A DNA stretch of 64,000 nucleotides from Isoetes taiwanensis. Lineage: Eukaryota > Streptophyta > Lycopodiopsida > Isoetales > Isoetaceae. The DNA is taken from NCBI GenBank assembly GCA_021234155.1, contig JAJEKV010000222.1, forward strand, positions 707,951-771,950. The letters run 5' to 3'. Position 1 is the stretch's first letter, and each line of letters starts with the position of its first letter. The notes below the pieces were generated by a model that had not been told where the DNA came from, did not search any database, and saw nothing but the letters and a program-made list of their open reading frames with translations. Shown piece by piece: positions 27,650-39,732 of this stretch. Made by a program: the position numbers and the translations under genes.

Positions 27650-28958
27650 TTACTTTACTTTGTTGATCTTTCTTTCATATTTGTCTAAAGTTTATGCTTT
27701 TTGTCTCTTCCTTTCCATTGCACAAATCCTGTCAGATTCTCCATTATACCTACCCGTTCCTTTTCTCCATTATACCTGCTATAAGTTACCCCCACGAAAT
27801 CGGATCAGTTACATAAGTAGCTAATAGAGACCTGTAAACGTTACAATGACGGGAACCTTCTCCCTACAATAAAAAAGTTCCACCACATCACGCGTTGTAG
27901 TGAGGTATCTAGCTAACTTTTTTATTTTAAGCTTAGATTTTCCGGCCAAGGCTAAACCCTTTGGCTTTCTTTTTTCCATGCTTCCGAGTTCCGACGGAGA
28001 TTATTGCGTGTCCAAAGCCATGATTCTCTGTACATTTGTCTTGCTTTCAGAGATAACATCGTTTGATTAACCAAGCCCTAACAACATCGCAGAAATTCTT
28101 AGGCAGAGCTTCACAGAAACGATACCAGAACAGAACCAAAGCAGAAGCATCGAGCTTGCAGAATTCCGGCAAAAAACCACTCTGTCTGTTCTTCATTGTT
28201 CTCTGTCGATTCTCGGTTAATTTCTTCTTCTGTTTTCCATTTATCAGATTTCTTAGGGATAGTAGGGCTTTATTTGGACCCCAAACCCGTACTCCAATGA
28301 CTCAAATCCTTCGTTTATACCCCTGTAGAGCTTGGGGGCAGAGTTTTTTTATCCACTTGGGTTCTTCATATCTGTTACAAATCCGTTTATCAGAGACGGT
28401 TCTTCCAAAAACAGGTGCGTAGAGATGCTTCAAGAACTCGATTCCCCAACTACAATATTGCTCAGAGCAAAGAAGGAAAAAAAAAAGTAAAGACCATCGT
28501 TTTGGCCATTATTATGCTGGTTCCATATCGAAGAGCTGTGTCTTTTAAAGCAAACCCAAGCATTGTTCAACATTACCCACCGACTGTTGAAAGTAGCTTG
28601 TCAAATCTCTTCCAAAATTATTAAGGTCCTTATTCTTAATCAGGTAACTTCTATCGGCATAAGAGGTGTAACTTCTGTCAAAATCCAATTTTTGAAACTG
28701 AGCTTGCACCTGAACACAAAATTAAGAGCTCATATAATCGTAAAATTAAGAGCTCATATAATCGTAATTTCAGTCAGAAAAAAACCTTGAAAACTGAGAA
28801 GCGAAACAGGATCCTGCTTACCTTTTGCCTTTTGGGATCCTGCTTACCTTTTGCCCTTTGGAATCTTTTAAACCTTTTATACTGACGTATGGGAAAAGGA
28901 TTGCAAACTACAAATTAAGGTAGAAATTCGTATTACAGAGGGGTCTGCGGACCAAGCT
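27650..28958. promoter_or_regulatory. Shared upstream region between the divergent dirigent and RING-H2 genes (copy 2)
   Basis: Equivalent to 3760-5069 and differing from it mostly by single-base homopolymer indels. It contains the same adjacent duplication of aattaagagctcatataatcg near 28720-28770. The minus-strand TATA-like string at about 27778 is shorter than in copy 1. No additional gene is recognised. Confidence 0.4.
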
Positions 28959-29399
28959 ATGGAAACCATTACGGCACATTTTTCGGAAGAAGATATCCCA
29001 ACCATCCCATGGGTCCTATGGGCATGTTCGGTCGTAATTTTTATTTTCCGATTTTTGATAATTTTAATTTTCCAATTCCGGCGGATTCGCATGGCCAGGG
29101 CGGCAAAAAAGCCGAGAGCCCTGGAAAAGCATATACTTGATTCCCTGCCACTATTCACATATTATAAGCCTGATTTGCATGCAGTAGAGTGTGCAGTTTG
29201 TCTTTCGAAATTTGAAACTGGGGAAATATGGCGCCTCTTGCCCACATGTGGCCATAGTTTCCACATCCACTGCATAGACACCTGGTTCCATTCCCATTTC
29301 TGTCGCGCAACACCAAAGCAAAACCTAGAGCAACATCTTTTGCCTCAAAATGCCAGTCCTCTAACTCAAAATGCCAGTGTCTCTTATGCAAACTTATAA
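28959..29399 (+). CDS. ATL-type RING-H2 membrane protein with a shortened RING (copy 2)
   Basis: A single-exon frame of 146 residues. Residues ~17-40 are a hydrophobic membrane segment followed by basic residues (RRIRMARAAKK). Residues 58-69 (KHILDSLPLFTY) fit the GLD-type motif of the plant ATL family, and a RING-H2 starts at residue 78. Ligands visible are C78, C81, C97, H99, H102 and C105, with the conserved I-D-x-W and then a single cysteine C115 in HFCRATPKQ. The usual CPxC pair is reduced to one cysteine, consistent with an in-frame loss of about five codons. ATL proteins are membrane E3 ubiquitin ligases; with seven instead of eight zinc ligands, this one may be a weakened or non-catalytic form. 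The same deletion is in copy 1, so it predates the duplication. The tail is short and Gln/Asn-rich. Confidence 0.8.
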   Translation: METITAHFSEEDIPTIPWVLWACSVVIFIFRFLIILIFQFRRIRMARAAKKPRALEKHILDSLPLFTYYKPDLHAVECAVCLSKFETGEIWRLLPTCGHSFHIHCIDTWFHSHFCRATPKQNLEQHLLPQNASPLTQNASVSYANL

Positions 29400-29639
29400 A
29401 TGCACCCCTAAGCTCAAGCATAGCTTTTAAAATTGACCCTTATCATAGACGAAGCCCAAAAAGTCGACAGTGGATTTAAAAGCAAACAATGCGCATCAAA
29501 CTTTTGATACGTTTTAATATTTTACTTCTTCAGTCGTACATTAAAAAAACTATTGTAGATAAGAGAAGCACCATGTAACTTATGCCATTGTTATAGATTT
29601 TATGGCCATAGATGTAAAATAACAGCAAGGCTGACTAAC

Positions 29640-29880
29640 ATCAATTGTTTTTATCAATTCTCAATGATGTGGGATGACATATAGATGGGCAAGAAAATTC
29701 GAAGAATGCTCAGTTGGCTCCTTCTTATCAATTCTCGATAATGTGACATGACATGTAGGTGGGCTAGAAAATTTGGAGAATGCTGGGTTGGCTTCAATCT
29801 ATCAATTGTTTCTTATCAATTCTCGATGATGTGATGATGTGGCATCACATGTAGATGGGCTAAAAATTCCAGAAAATGCT
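29640..29880. repeat. Degenerate tandem repeat, three units of ~80-90 bp (copy 2)
   Basis: Same array as 5745-5990, with tatcaattctc and atgatgtg-type blocks repeated three times. Confidence 0.65.
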
Positions 29881-30491
29881 TGTTGCTTGAGCATGAATTC
29901 GCATTCTCCTACCTTCTGCTTCTTCACTACCTTGGATGGCTTGGGCCAGACTTCGGGTAGGGTGGATGGGCGTCGGGGTTGGATGTCTCCCTGACTTCCC
30001 CTCCTGCTTCCTCCTCCTCTTGCTCACCCCCTCCTCCTCGTCGGTTGCCTCTGGGGGGTTCTTCGATGTGTACCTTCCCTCGGGACCGATCTTGGTCCCC
30101 TTTCTACTCCCTTCTCGGTTCTCCTTCTCGCCCCTCTTCTTCACGGCGCTCGATCTTAGGCCACTCGCCCCTTCTCCTTCCCCTTCTTCTTCAGGCTTTG
30201 CTTTGCTCTTCCCTCTTCTTTGGTGCTCCCCCTCTTGGCTCGGCGACAGCATGCCGAGCTCAACTGTCTTGTCCATCCTCTGGGTATCTCCCGACGAGAT
30301 GCTGGGCACCATCTCATGGGAGGTGTGGAAGGTGTTTTCCATGGAGCTGGACGAAACATTATGCTCCTCCTCCTCCCTCCCGGGCTTGAGGTGCTCGGGG
30401 ATCTTCTTGCCGCTTCGTCTTTTGGTATGTGCCATGGAGGAGTGCGCCTTGGGCTCCCGAACTTCCTTGCTGTGCACTTGGTTCTAGCCAT
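29860..30491 (-). CDS. Lys/Glu-rich hypothetical frame with a histone-H3-like first nine residues (copy 2)
   Basis: An ATG at 30491 opens a 111-residue frame starting MARTKCTARKFGSP. A second overlapping frame of 205 residues begins at 30477 (29860-30477) and encodes a highly charged protein rich in Lys, Glu, Arg, Ser and Gly. Which frame is genuine is unclear, because at least one indel separates the H3-like start from the longest charged stretch. MARTK-TARK matches the first nine residues of histone H3 except Gln5, and similarity ends after Lys9. No domain is recognised. Copy 1 carries the same region with more frame breaks. It could be a mobile-element protein, a decayed gene, or compositional chance. 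Confidence 0.3.
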
Positions 30492-30499
30492 ATCTTACG

Positions 30500-32915
30500 G
30501 TTAAGAAAATGGATTAGCTTAAGCTGGAGATCAAGAAAGAGAGGTTTGGGGTGAGTTAGAGAGAGTGGGACCCAAGAATAGTATTTAAAAAGAAAAGATG
30601 CTCCTAGGGCTAGGAATATTCTCTCACCATTAATAGCCCTATTAATTAGCCCCCTCCCCCCCTCCATTAAATATCCGACTATATATTTACTTATCTTTAA
30701 AATTCGAATTTCTGCTAATGGTTTGATGTGTTAATTATGGATTTGCACTATTTTTCACCCGCGTCTCGGATTGGGATGATTCTTCGACCCATTTTGGGTG
30801 AAATTTGATGCTCATGCATAATTTCCACTTCAATTTCGCTAGAATGTTAATTTGGCTCATTGTTTTCCCTGCATCTAATAACTTAGCCTAACTTTACGAC
30901 CCTACTACTTGAGAAAAAAAAAATTTCTTCCATTTTCGAAGTTCATCGCTGGAATTTCTATCCTATGGCCGATTAGACTACTAAGTTAAGGATATGGTCA
31001 GTGCTTGCTCTTGGTCAATCAAGAACATTGCTCGACATCATTGTGGACGCTCCCTACTAAATATCGGCACTTTCGATCGTACACCTCGTAGGGAAATCCT
31101 CCATCGGGTCCCTCGGCAGTATGGGCCCTCTGTCTATCCAAGACTCCGGGATGTCCCTAGTGCGGGGCGGGGGACATGAAGGTGCCTTGGCGCCCTTCCC
31201 ATACGGGCTCCTATAACAACGGAAGCATAAACAATGTCAGCACTAACAACAACAATACATCTAACTACCTCGAAGGGTAGCACATCCATACATCCATAGA
31301 TACGACAGAGATATCAATATGCCATAAAACATGAGAGCTCCTACCGAGCTCGGATCAGAAGGGAAGTAGGCCCGGCGCCCGGGCTACAAGATAGAGTAGA
31401 CCGAGTATAAACAACGGGTGGGGCTGACTATAGACAATGGCTAGGGTTGACCACTCCAATCGCCCCTCATGTGCATACTTTTGCAGATTGGCTACATCGG
31501 CTCTAAGCGTGGATCAGCACATTTTGTCGGATCGTAGTCTCGAGGTATCATCCGCCGAGACTACTCCGGGTTCGCATCTCCCCAGTCCGATGAGGCAGGA
31601 AGAGTTCCGTCTCGTCTTCCCCAGGTCTAGTGGTTCTATGGACAGCTCGAGTCGTGGTGACATACGATTCTTCCCCGACTGAACCCCCCAAAACAGGAGC
31701 CAGGCCAACACCTGCAACTCCTGAGGATCAGGGCGGCACCATTGATCCAGAGAGTGTCGGACCCATGCCCGGCCCACATGAAGTGATCGGCCATAGACCT
31801 AGCTCACTATGGGTCCCCAATAACCACGCTTAACAGGGACCCCCATCCATTTGGCCACTAGCCTCGTTATGTAGTGCTCCGTCGTTCCATAGCCCCCATA
31901 GCCAGGTGGGTTCTTATGCACAGACCGCATATATAACATGAACTAAGGGGTCTAGCTAGAAGCATCGTCTAATAGTGGCTACTAGGTCTCTACCCTCCTT
32001 CCTATACAAGAAGAGCAAACATGATCAACCAATATCACATATCCACGTAACATGATAATAATGAGAATAACATCTAACCTAATCACATGCATCTAACTTA
32101 CAGTTAGGGTTCATTGATTAGGATTCAAGATCTAGACTGAGGGTTCTGGAATGGCTTTACCAGAGATGCGAAATGCTAACTCATCTGGAATCCCAACTTC
32201 CAGGTGATCTACAAGGAACTCTAACCCCAAATACCTGCTCCTGAGGAACTCCCTCCTGCTCCTGGCATTCAAGGTATTCGAAGTAGCTACCACTCCTACT
32301 GATGCATCAAGCTCTGGGGGCTCTTTGTGCTATCTTTGTGCCATAACAGGTGATTCTCAAACAGAGTTCGAAGAAAAGTAACAAGATTCCCATCTTTGTT
32401 GGAGCGGAAAAAATGGCCCTCTGATTAGGGTTTGGCCATTTATAGGTTAGGGTTGCATGTCATGCCACATGGCTCCAATGGAGTGCTCCCATGTGGTGGG
32501 TGCCCAATAGGGGGAGGCCATGTGGAAATGGTCCCATGCTTAAGGTTGGCTAAGTTATATGAATAACTTAGTTATGCTCCCATTTCCACCAACTATGGTA
32601 TACAAGGCTATTAAAGTAGACTTGTACAGTGACGTAGCCCAGAAATATACATATTTATAGCATATATTTCAGGGGAACGTCATAGTAACGTTAAGCTTAC
32701 TACCATAAACATTATGTAGACTAAATTATTATTACAAGAAATTTATCGCGGCGGCCAAGCTACCTTGCATTAGGGGAAGGGGGTTGGTATTGACATAGTG
32801 ACTAAGCAAACATATTTCTATAGTGACTCGCTTAAAGAATATGCTATTGCCTTCTGTTCTGATGCCTGTTAAATAGAGGACCTTGATTCATAATGACAAT
32901 CGTATTCTCACTATC
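30500..32915. other. Unassigned repeat-like DNA of copy 2
   Basis: Collinear with 6610-8990 of copy 1. No coding sequence recognised. The dispersed motif aagaaatttatcgcgg occurs at about 32737-32753, as in copy 1. Confidence 0.4.
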
Positions 32916-33704
32916 CCTGGTACGGAGCGGTCGGGGGAGCGGTTGAAGCCTAACAATGATCTAGTGGCAAAGACATATGGGAATCTATATATGCGGAATA
33001 ATATCAGAAAATCCTAAGTTAAAGTATAGCTGATAATGGCGGCCATGCTGTTACAGTAGAAACCCACACCCTGCCTTCCAGAATTGACCAAAACCTGCAT
33101 CGAGCAATCTAAGCTTCAAACAAAAAGGTGCCGCTTATCTATGCCTGTCCAATTTTTCTTTCTTTCCTTGCCTTTTCCTAGCAAGCTATTTCCAGATGCA
33201 AAAAGGTAGATCCCAGCCTTTCTACCTATATAAATATATGAAAAAACCTTGAGTTATGCATTCGATCCAGTCTTGCTAAAAGCCCTAGCCTCTTTTTCAA
33301 GCTATTAGAATATTCAAATATAGTTGCTGCCAGTGCTGCTCGATTGTAGCTGAGATTTGAAGATCCTTGTTGAAGACAAGATAAAGAATTCTTGTGCGTG
33401 CTTGAGCTCGGTTGGGTGGTTAAAGAGAGCTCTTATCAGTTGTACAGGGCTTTATGCCAGTTGTTTACAGTTGATCAATTGATTTCTATTTTCTTTTGTT
33501 TATTCTTTACTTTCCTGTTATATGTGATCAAAGATTTCCCATCGTTGTAATATGTAGCATAATAACAGGGGGTTTCCTTTGTGTTTTTGTATGCTTTTCA
33601 CTAAGGTTTTCCTATGATTTCGTGATGTATTCAAATGGATGTACTAATGCGTACATCTAGAGTGCACCATTTCTGAGCCATTGATTTTAGCCTTTTTTTT
33701 TTCC

Positions 33705-33885
33705 AATGGTCAACAACCAATGGCTCACAACAAAAGCCCTTTTTATGTGTGTGTGGTGCATAATGGTCAACAACCAATGGCTCACAACAAAAGCCCTCTT
33801 TTTGTGCGTGTGGTGCATAATGGTTCAACAACCAATGGCTCACAACAAAAGCCCTTTTTTTGTGTGTGTGGTGCATAATGGGCAC
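33705..33885. repeat. Minisatellite, three ~55-bp units (copy 2)
   Basis: Same array as 9780-9958. Units contain aacaaccaatggctcacaac and tgtggtgcataatgg, with small differences in the T and GT runs. Confidence 0.9.
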
Positions 33886-34942
33886 ATGAAGGGCTTGAAG
33901 GGCGCATGTAGTGCAGTTTCCCTGCCGGCAACACATTTCTTATCATAACTTTTGATCCAGAGCTCTGTTTGAGATGATTTTTATTGCATTGGAAAGCTCT
34001 CTCCGAGATCTTTTTGATAGTGTATGATATGGATATGTTTGGTTAAGTTATCTATGCTAAAACAGCAATTTTTCGGCCGGGTTTGGTAGGCTTTCACATC
34101 CTACCAGCTGATTAATACAGGATTGCGCTATTGGAAAAAAAAAAATTACCATGCATTTTTAGATTTTGAGGCAGTTATTAAGAAGATTCTAAGGCTTCTA
34201 GATCCTTGTGCTAACAAGCAGAAAAGTTTCCCACTTTGGTTTCTCACCACAAGAATCCATGGAGGCGAAAGGCTGCTGTTAAATTCCAGTTGAAAAATGT
34301 TTGTGTATGGGTGTTGCAAGCTTTATGACTTTCAGAATAATGGGATCAATCCGCTCTATCTTTATGGTAACTTTTACTTATGTTTTATTTGTTTTATTGT
34401 GATGAAATTTAAAAGCTACAGGTGATGAAAGCCTCAAATGAATTCTAGTTTTTTTCTGGTTTGAATTCTAAAAATTTTGTCACACCAGGGGGGACGTCCC
34501 TAAGGCCCCGAAGGGGTCAAAAAATTTTTTTTGCAACACAAACCATTAACATCCAACATATAAAAATTAAATCCCCCAACACATAACAACCATTGACATT
34601 AACAACCAACACATAACTACCATTGACATTAATTAACACAACCATTGGGTCCAACACATTTAAATTAAAATCCCCCTTAAACCCCCTTTGGTTTGGGTGC
34701 ATATTCACACGGGGGGTGACTCCGGGCAACGAGAGCTGTTGGATAGGCATATTCACCCCTTATTCCTTAATCTACACCGTACGTAAAGTTCCTCGTTTGT
34801 GGGGTATGCAAGTACAAATTTTGCTATACTGTATAACAAGATTCGCAAAATACTATAAGATTTCAAGCGGAATACTATATGGTGTTGATTTTGTACGTGC
34901 AAAATACAATTATGAGGGCTCTCGCTTTCCATCCTATATCCT

Positions 34943-35880
34943 GTGCAAATGGCCAACCGCTTTAATAATCCTGATAATCAGTACCAGCAAGCGCTAAGAA
35001 CTGGGGATTTTATAGCCAAGCAAATTGCTAATCAAATTGCTCTACCATCGCCCACATCTAAGCAAGACTATCAAACAAAATTGGAGCAAATAGCATTACT
35101 TTATGGATTTTTACCTAGTAGCTCCCAGCAGCCTCCACTTCCAAATCATCCTCCACCTGTTAATCTGCCTCCGCCTTTGAATTCTCCGCCAAATTTTCCC
35201 AATACAGCTAATGCTTCAACTAGGATTAAGTGGTTGGAGAAAGTGGAGGGCATGCCGACTTTCTCAAGGAAGGAAGAGAATGGTGCGATTAAGATTTGGC
35301 AGGAATTCAAAAAAGCATTCGAAAGTCATAATTTGCCTGTAAGTTACTATATAGATCTGAGACGGGAGTGGGATATATTCACACAAGGGGAATGAGAATC
35401 TGTTTATCAGTATACAAGCAAATTTAACCACCTATCGGTACAAATGGAAGGTCTCAGCGATAAAGAATTAACCCAGAACTGGGTTAAGGGAGGAACTATA
35501 TGCAGAACTTACATTGAATGAAGCGGTACGGAAAGCAGAAGCTGCAAAAAGGAAGTTTAATCCAAGGGGAACAAAGTATAATATCTAGGAAGGTGCCCCC
35601 CTAGAAAATAACGACAGACATGACACTGATAAGGCAAATAATAACGGGGCAAAAAGAGTTAGATTTAATGACGATCGTAGAAACTCAAATACCAAGAACA
35701 AGAATATAGATCAATGTACAACTCAGGATCTGACAAATGCACCGGAAAGAGGTTGCTATATATGCGGTGGACCTCACTTCAAAGCTTTTTCCCCGAAGAA
35801 GCAGACTCCTACAGAAAAACCTCAAACTGAAGCTCCAAGAACAAGGAAGACAAGGGAAAAGTGTTGATGCATACTATTGC
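34943..35880 (+). pseudogene. LTR-retrotransposon gag with zinc knuckle (copy 2)
   Basis: The open frame 34943-35395 (150 residues) contains ANQIALPSP, a Pro-rich linker (near residues 58-85) and RIKWLEKVEGMPTFSRKE, followed by a gag-like helix region (IWQEFKKAFESHNL). After a frameshift near 35390 it continues as KFNHLSVQMEGLSDKEL and ELYAELTLNEAVRKAEA. Near 35748-35800 is a retroviral-type zinc knuckle, CYICGGPHFKAFS, where the last cysteine of C-x2-C-x3-H-x4-C is Ser. It resembles Ty3/gypsy-type gag of plants, which packages element RNA. No protease or reverse transcriptase follows; the frame dies at about 35870. Several frameshifts make it a pseudogene. Confidence 0.7.
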
Positions 35881-37004
35881 TGAAGCATCTGACAGTTCTC
35901 ATGTGAAATTTGACAAAGCTGCAACAAGGGCGTCTGAGAGAAGCCGATTAACTATCGGTCATTTATCTTGATTTGGTTTATGTTTTAGTAGGCTTTGCAA
36001 TGAATATATGCGATCGTTTATTTGAAGTGAATAAAGGTTTTTTTTTTTAATTGCTTACTAACGAAAGGAAATTATCTTTCTTGCTCAAGTTACTTGGGAA
36101 TATTTAACTTGGATGACTAGAAAGTGATTTACTTTCTGTCCGAGTAGGGAAACCTGCCTGGAACACTGGAAAGGGCTGGGAATACCATGACTGTTCAAGT
36201 GAGGGACGCCTGCTTGATGGATCAGTATGGAGATTTTTATGTTCCTAGCACACTTCTCTCATGATAATCAAAAGGGTTTGATGAAATTTTTTTCAGGCTT
36301 ATAGGGCAACCGAGGTCGATCGACTGAAAAAAGGGAAGGACCTAATACACGGAGCGGCTCAGGGGAGTGGTTCAAGCCCAACAAGGATCTAATGGCAAAG
36401 ACATATGGGAATCTATATATATGGAATAATATTAGAAAATCCTAAGTTAAAGTATGGCTGATAATGGGGACCATGCCGTTACAGGAGAAATCCACGCCCT
36501 GCCTTCCAGAATTGACCTAGACCTGCATCGAGCGATCTAAACTTCAAACAAAAAGGTGCCGCTTAGCTATACATGGCCAATTTTCCTTTCTTTCCTTGCC
36601 TTTTCCTAGCAAGCTATTTCTAGATGCAAAAAGGTAGATCCCAGAAATAGCCTTTCTACCTGTATAAATCCATAAAAAAACCCTGAGTTATGCATTCGAT
36701 CCAGTCTTGCTAAAAGCCCTCGCCTCTGTTTTAAGCTATCAGACTACTCAAACATAGCCGTTGCCAGTGCTGCTCTATTATAACTGAGATTTGAAGATCC
36801 TTGTTGAAGACAAGATAAAGAATTCTTGTGCGTGTTTTGAGCCCGATTAGGTGGTTAAAGAGAGATCCTATCAGTTGTACAGGCTTCACGCCGGTTGTTT
36901 ACAGTTGATCAATTGATTTCTATTTTTTTACTATCTTTTGTCTATTCTTTACTCTCCTGTTGTATGTGATCAAAGATTTCCCATCATTATAATTCCATCA
37001 GTGT

Positions 37005-39034
37005 ATCAATCCCGCTATCGGGTATCCTCTAATAATGTAGAACAAACAACGAGAAATATAACATCCAAGGTCATGTATATTGCTGGGAAAAAGAAGAGTA
37101 GTAATGTTTAAACTAATAAGAAATTTATCGCAGCGGCCAAGGCCGTTGCGAACATTTCTCTTTCCATAATCCTTTACTGAAAGGGATCTTTGTGGCCACC
37201 CCGATAAATTTCTCTTTCCCTAATCCTTTACTGAAAGGGATTTTTGTGTTAGGTCAAAATCGTGATTTTAGTTCTAGAACGCAAGCAAACAATGTATCTA
37301 TATGTCCATCAAAGTCATAGAATTATATTATTTCATTCATGAATACACATCCTACCACCACTCTCATTAAACAATATTCATGCAGAAGAAGAAATTAAGT
37401 AGATTTCATTTGCACTCTTTAGTGTTCTTACAAAGACTACGGTTGAAAGGAGTCTAAACAGTTTGACTATTTTGCTTCTCCTCCATTTCATATAGAAGAT
37501 ATGAACATGCCATCAATGGCCAAAATGCATTAGGAAAATGCATTTCAAAAGTGTTATCTGGAGAGTCATGAAGGTTTATAAAGACTTGTACAGCAGTTTA
37601 CACTTGGGCCTGTGCATTCTCGAATAAGGGTTTGCATGAAAACAGACAAAAGCTCTTGATCGCATTGTATTCCTATCGAAGTTTCGACACAAGGATCCCC
37701 ATCAGCTACATTTCAACCAGTAAGTACCTGTAGAGAAATTTAAACAAATAAATGCACAACTCCATAATCATCTAGAATCATATTGCACATGAAAATCCAA
37801 TGCATATTTATATGCTTTGCAGCAAAAGCTTCCAAGTCAAAATTCAGATTTCAAATTTAGGTCTATCCTTTAGCCTGGAACTCAATGAATTCAAACATAG
37901 TAGAAAAAATGACAAATTTCTATGGGATAATGCTTTGCAACTTGCAAGTGCAATTTTCACTGTTTGGCAATTCCACCAATGTCCTTGCCAAGTCCACCAC
38001 CGTGAACATTTCTCTTTCAACTCTCTGTGTGTGAAGAAGTGAATCCACACACACAAAACATTCGTGATATCAATGACAATACCAATTATAAGATGAATGG
38101 AGGGAACCGTGAGAGAAAGCGTAGAGCGATGGTGTTGTATGTATTTCATAGATCAATTAGTCTAGACTTTGCATCCAATCTATGAATACTACGATGTTAA
38201 CTATGTTTGTCACACAACTAAGGTACTATGCATCTAAATGAGGACAAAATAAAATCACGCACCACGCTGCGCCCTTCATTTTATGAGAAGATTTGGACCC
38301 CTCAAAAGGCAAAAGATAATGGAGTGTATTTCCATATTTTGGTGAGCCAAGACAAAAAAAATCATAATGATTTTCCTTGCCACCAAAAGAGCTCTAAGAG
38401 AGCCAAGTTTGAACATGACCTCGTGTTCCAACCTTTGAAGAAGCATAAGCATCAAGCTACTCCTTTGCTTTCTCTTGCTCAACTTTCCTTGTTGTATTCA
38501 CTGGAGAACCCTATGCACCACCTGCCAAAGAAGCGAGCAAACTCTTGAGAGATAATTTCCGACCAAACTCCCTTCCACACATTCTTATGTTCTATTTCGT
38601 TGACTTGCATGTTCCATTTGAAGTTAAAAAAATATGCCCAAAGCTTACTCCTTGTATTTTGGATGTGTTTTGGCATTGTTATGAATTCCCACAATTCTCT
38701 ATCACAACATTGTAGTCCAAATTCATTTTTTGTCCCGGATTGTTCTTATACCCACAATACTTTATGCACAATAAATGATTGTTCTTATACCAATAAGCAC
38801 AATACTTTATGCACATCACTCTTCTCCATGCAACAAGTAATTCTTTAAAAAAAGGGAAAGCATCACAATATGGTCTTAAATGTTGAACAATCACCATGGA
38901 ATGGAAACCTATACATCCGAGGGCCATTAACACCGAGGGCATGCTATCTACATCTTAAGATGCTCTTAAGGTCCCTTCCAAAATGGGACTTTGGTAGTTG
39001 GTTAGGTTCCGCCCCTTCAATGGAAGTTATCACC
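37005..39034. other. Unassigned DNA downstream of the LTR element (copy 2)
   Basis: Collinear with 13020-15149. Contains the dispersed motif (37120-37165) and a ~40-bp tandem duplication at 38737-38815 (gattgttcttatacc and acaatactttatgcaca twice) that is single in copy 1. No gene recognised. Confidence 0.4.
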
Positions 39035-39730
39035 TACACACATAGGACCATGTCTTATATGGCACTTGTGTTACCCACCCTTCCATGACAACACCGCTGA
39101 TATGACACTTATATGTAACAAGCAAACCCTTAGACACCATTAATAATTGACACACAATCTTAGACTTTCATTTCGGCCAGTTGCCAACTAAACTAACAAT
39201 TGAATAGTTTTCACGAATCAGCTGTTTTCTATGACTTTATTATAGTTAACTTTGTTTCAGCTTAATATATTGGATGCACATACCTGGTTAAGGATTTGCG
39301 AACTGACCAGACATACAGTCGATATAACTATTGCATCCACCACATCCTAACCAATTTCTAGATATACAATATCTTTTGGCTTTGGCTGTTTTTTCTTTCA
39401 AAATAGGCATATTTGCTGATAAAATAGGCTCTCAAAAAACATAGGCAAGTTTGCACGACAACAGTTTTCTAAACTTTTAAAGCATTACAACATGGTAATG
39501 TCAATGTTCAAAGGAAACTTTGTACTTACCCCAGGTAAAAGATTCCCATGCTTTCCACAGCCATGTCACGCAAGGCTCATGCCTGTAGAATTGAATAACA
39601 AGCAAAATCATGCTTTTGACTACAATACGATGCTATAAAATTTTGCCAAAAAAATCAAGTTACTAAAAGTTTGCACTTGATTGAGAACGCTTGCATATTT
39701 GGAACTGTTATTACAAATAGTGAGAATGGC
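39035..39730. other. Flank of the epimerase pseudogene, no gene recognised
   Basis: This DNA is unrelated to what follows copy 1. A short splice-bounded piece on the minus strand near 39528-39580 (acceptor attctacag, donor gtaagt) cannot be matched to any family. Confidence 0.3.
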
Positions 39731-39732
39731 AC

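Larger units (their letters stand above)
32919..37005 (+). mobile_element. Gag-only LTR retrotransposon (copy 2)
   Basis: The LTRs are approximately 32919-33560 and 36345-37005. Both carry a TATA-like tataaat, a block containing gatccttgttgaagac, and the end region gtgatcaaagatttccc. Internal order: minisatellite (33705-33885), unassigned leader, gag (about 34943-35880), then a short non-coding stretch and a purine tract (gaaaaaagggaagga near 36325-36340) before the 3' LTR. No pol genes. The 5' and 3' LTRs differ far more from each other than the two 15-kb copies do, so the insertion is much older than the duplication. Termini are approximate and no primer-binding site was identified. Confidence 0.72.
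23899..39034 (+). repeat. Copy 2 of the ~15 kb direct segmental duplication
   Basis: This is the second copy of 1-15149, in the same orientation. It starts at or before 23899 (copy 1 begins at the window edge, so the true left boundary is unknown) and ends at gttatcacc, 39026-39034. Reading frames are better preserved here: the RING-H2 gene and the gag frame are longer than in copy 1. One true structural difference lies near the right end. Copy 1 holds about 150 bp at roughly 14793-14940 that copy 2 lacks, and copy 2 instead carries a short tandem duplication at 38737-38815. Confidence 0.93.
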
